From contig DGOW01000051.1 in assembly GCA_002390225.1 (NCBI GenBank), positions 1-64,000 on the forward strand: a DNA stretch of 64,000 nt, written 5' to 3'. A model generated the notes under the pieces. That model saw nothing but the letters and a program-made list of their open reading frames with translations. It searched no databases and was not told where the DNA came from. The translations under genes were made by a program, and so were the position numbers. The stretch is from Gemmatimonadales bacterium UBA4456 (GTDB lineage Bacteria; Gemmatimonadota; Gemmatimonadetes; Longimicrobiales; Gaopeijiaceae). Shown piece after piece: positions 62,253 through 64,000 of this stretch (position 1 is its first letter; every line of letters begins with the position of its first letter).

Positions 62253-62864
62253 TCAACCCTGCTCGCCGATCTTCATCCGCGCGAAACGAGCAACCTCGAT
62301 CTTCTCACCCACGGTACCGGACACTTCGGTGATGAGCTGCTCGATGGTCTTGTCTGGATCCTTAACGAACGGCTGCGCGAGGAGCGTGCTTTCCTTGAAG
62401 AACTTCTGGATACGGCCCTCGACGATCTTGACCGCGATCTCCTCGGGCTTGCCCTCTTCCTTGGCCTGCTCGAGGTAAACCGCCCGCTCGCGCTCGATGA
62501 CTTCGGCCGCGATCTGATCTGGGGAAATCGACAGCGGGTTGGTCGAGGCGATGTGCATCGCGATATCCTTCGCGAGTGCCCTGAAGTCGTCGGTTTTGGC
62601 TACGAAGTCAGTCTCGCAGTTCAACTCTACAATGACCGCAGTCCGGTTATCGAAGTGGATGTAGCTGCCGATAGTCCCCTCGTTCGCGGACTTCTCGGCA
62701 CGCTTTGCGGCCTTCGCAGCACCTGTCGCCCTCAGGAGGTCGACAGCCTTATCAAGGTCGCCGTCCGTTTCGGTGAGGGCCTTCTTGCAATCCATCATCC
62801 CCGCGCCCGTCATGTCGCGGAGTTTCTTTACATCTGCTGCGCTGATCATCGTTGCTTCACTCAT
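62253..62864 (-). CDS. tsf: Elongation factor Ts
   Basis: A 203-residue nucleotide-exchange factor for EF-Tu. The N-terminal UBA-like region holds VKKLRDMTGAGMMDCKKAL, followed by NEGTIGSYIHF and NCETDFVAK. It is shorter than the 283 residues of Escherichia coli and like the short Thermus-type EF-Ts. The start is ATG 62864; ATG 62849 is an alternative. Confidence 0.97.
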   Translation of the reverse strand: MSEATMISAADVKKLRDMTGAGMMDCKKALTETDGDLDKAVDLLRATGAAKAAKRAEKSANEGTIGSYIHFDNRTAVIVELNCETDFVAKTDDFRALAKDIAMHIASTNPLSISPDQIAAEVIERERAVYLEQAKEEGKPEEIAVKIVEGRIQKFFKESTLLAQPFVKDPDKTIEQLITEVSGTVGEKIEVARFARMKIGEQG

Positions 62865-62919
62865 GGTGATCGTATCTTCGCGTTGTTCACCGGTTCGTCA
62901 TTCGTACCGGATCGTGAAC

Positions 62920-62999
62920 GAGGCGGCGGGACCTCTGCCTGGCCGCGCCGCCTCGGACGGGCACCCCTTTCGGGCACCCTCAGCCGCTCCGGAGAGCGG
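62920..62999 (-). promoter_or_regulatory. Hairpins in the rpsB-tsf intergenic region
   Basis: The 159-base gap contains a 9-bp stem (62920-62928 with 62946-62954) and a 6-bp stem closed by a UCCG tetraloop on the RNA (62984-62999, minus strand). A stem-loop in this gap is known to lower tsf relative to rpsB in Escherichia coli; a similar attenuating or processing role is inferred here. Confidence 0.45.
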
Positions 63000-63023
63000 A
63001 ACGGAGCGTCGAGCGCCCCGAGA

Positions 63024-64000
63024 CTACTTCTCGGACTTTTCGGACTCCTGGGCAGCCTCAGCTTCTGTTGCTGCTTCGTCCTTCGCGGCCGGAGCCTCCG
63101 TAGCTGAAGCCTCAGCAGCAGGAGCATCGGACTGGGTGGCATCGGCTTCAGCAGTGGGAGCCTCGCCCTCCGACTCAGCTGCGCCCTCGCCGTCCTCTTT
63201 CCTGTGGGCCGCAATGACCTCAGGACGGGGACGACGCTTTCGGCGGGGACGGCGACGCTTGGGCGCCTCTTTCTCGGTCGTCTCACCCGTCTCCGTCGAG
63301 TAGGTCGTCGCTTCCACCTCGTCGATGCGACGACGTTCGTCATCCGGAACCTCACGGCGAGCGAGCGAGATCGTATCGGCCATCGCCTTAGCGATGAGCG
63401 TTACGGAACGGATCGCGTCATCATTCCCGGGAATGGGAAAGTCCACGACGTCCGGGTCCGCGTTGGTATCCGTGATAGCGATGATCGGGATACCGAGCTT
63501 CTTGGCTTCCTTGATCGCGATGCCTTCACGACGCGCATCCACGACGAAGATTGCACCGGGAAGACGCGACATGTCTTTCACGCCTCCCAGGTACTTGTCG
63601 AGCTTGATCCGCTCACGCTGGAGCATCAGCCGCTCTTTCTTCGTGTAGAACTCGAAGGCGTTTTCCTCAGCACCACGCTCAAGTTCCTTCAGACGGCGGA
63701 TTTGCTGCCGGATCGTCTGGAAGTTCGTCAGCATGCCACCGAGCCAGCGTTCGGTCACCCAGTAGGATCCACAATTTTGCGCTTCCAGCTCGACGACGCC
63801 CCGAAGCTGCTTCTTCGTGCAGACGAACAGGACACGTTCACCGCGAAGCACGACCTCACGAATCCCCTGCTGCGCAGCCACAAGACGGTCAAGCGTCTTG
63901 CGGAGGTCGATGATGTGGATCCCATTTCGTTCGGCGAAGATGAATCGCTTCATCTTCGGGTTCCAACGACGGGTCTGGTGGCCGAAGTGAACTCCGGCCT
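63024..64000 (-). CDS. rpsB: 30S ribosomal protein S2 (5' end beyond window)
   Basis: At least 324 codons are visible; the frame continues past the right edge, where AGVHFGHQTRRWNPK precedes the internal ATG at 63953, so the true start is outside the window. Core S2 signatures are RNGIHIIDLRKTL, VTERWLGGMLTNFQTI and GIPIIAITDTNADPDVVDFPIPGNDDA. After about residue 245 the protein gains an Arg-rich patch (KRRRPRRKRRPRP) and an Ala/Glu-rich tail of about 65 residues not found in most S2. First visible gene of the rpsB-tsf-pyrH-frr operon. Confidence 0.96.
   Translation of the reverse strand, partial: AGVHFGHQTRRWNPKMKRFIFAERNGIHIIDLRKTLDRLVAAQQGIREVVLRGERVLFVCTKKQLRGVVELEAQNCGSYWVTERWLGGMLTNFQTIRQQIRRLKELERGAEENAFEFYTKKERLMLQRERIKLDKYLGGVKDMSRLPGAIFVVDARREGIAIKEAKKLGIPIIAITDTNADPDVVDFPIPGNDDAIRSVTLIAKAMADTISLARREVPDDERRRIDEVEATTYSTETGETTEKEAPKRRRPRRKRRPRPEVIAAHRKEDGEGAAESEGEAPTAEADATQSDAPAAEASATEAPAAKDEAATEAEAAQESEKSEK

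Noticed and set aside
1..64000. CRISPR arrays, insertion sequences, integrases, phage or toxin-antitoxin genes
   Set aside because: Reading through all intergenic regions and protein products showed no direct-repeat array, transposase, integrase or recognisable toxin pair.

Overview
The window is one dense, GC-rich chromosomal segment of a diderm bacterium. Gene content points to Gemmatimonadota, or a neighbouring FCB-type lineage; this is inferred from family content and was not tested by a search. Supporting features are a secreted DUF4159 / DUF4175-like / helical-repeat / 'asparagine synthetase B-like' operon, an alternative GlmU-like sugar-nucleotide protein, an archaeal-type ProRS, GatCAB, and several lipoproteins with Ala-Cys lipoboxes. 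I see no CRISPR array, insertion sequence, prophage, rRNA or tRNA. No gene-free stretch exceeds 300 bases; the longest is the 291-base rpsO-pnp gap.

Layout, mostly minus strand. (1) 1-9814: trxA, rsmI, then a tightly overlapping operon of four secreted or membrane proteins, ending in an unusual RadC/JAMM-DinG helicase fusion cut by the left edge. (2) 9904-12688: an accessory patch with methylmalonyl-CoA epimerase, two lipoproteins, the 5' remnant of an M48 peptidase, a beta-rich secreted protein and a Rid-family protein. (3) 12750-26396: mreB-mreC-mreD-mrdA-rodA (rod shape) running into accD-folC-hisS-TM protein-proS-lysA-guaA. (4) 26534-39882: rimP-nusA-L7Ae-infB-DUF503-rbfA-truB-ribF-rpsO-pnp-M16 peptidase-ald-dut, a translation/RNA-decay superoperon with a readable promoter, a leader terminator and structured rpsO and pnp leaders. 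(5) 40112-43814: phasin-like protein, murA with an Asp in place of the fosfomycin-target Cys, a membrane coiled-coil protein and a secreted zinc phospholipase C-like enzyme. (6) 43780-52354: pcrA-gatC-gatA-gatB, and serS with an orphan histidine kinase and a lipoprotein. (7) 52441-56033, plus strand: a frameshifted response regulator, manC, GlmU-like protein and a WalJ-like metallo-hydrolase. (8) 56078-64000: rpsB-tsf-pyrH-frr-uppS-cdsA-dxr-rseP-DUF922 protease, the classic S2-to-isoprenoid/phospholipid cluster, cut by the right edge.

Most genes are housekeeping: ribosome biogenesis, tRNA charging, cell wall elongation, phospholipid and isoprenoid precursors, and envelope proteolysis. Many neighbours overlap by 1-4 bases (ATGA/GTGA junctions), which implies translational coupling. 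The parts most worth a second look are the JAMM-helicase fusion, the secreted operon that feeds it, the MurA Cys-to-Asp site, the RNA leaders of rimP and rpsO, the broken response regulator and the M48 remnant.
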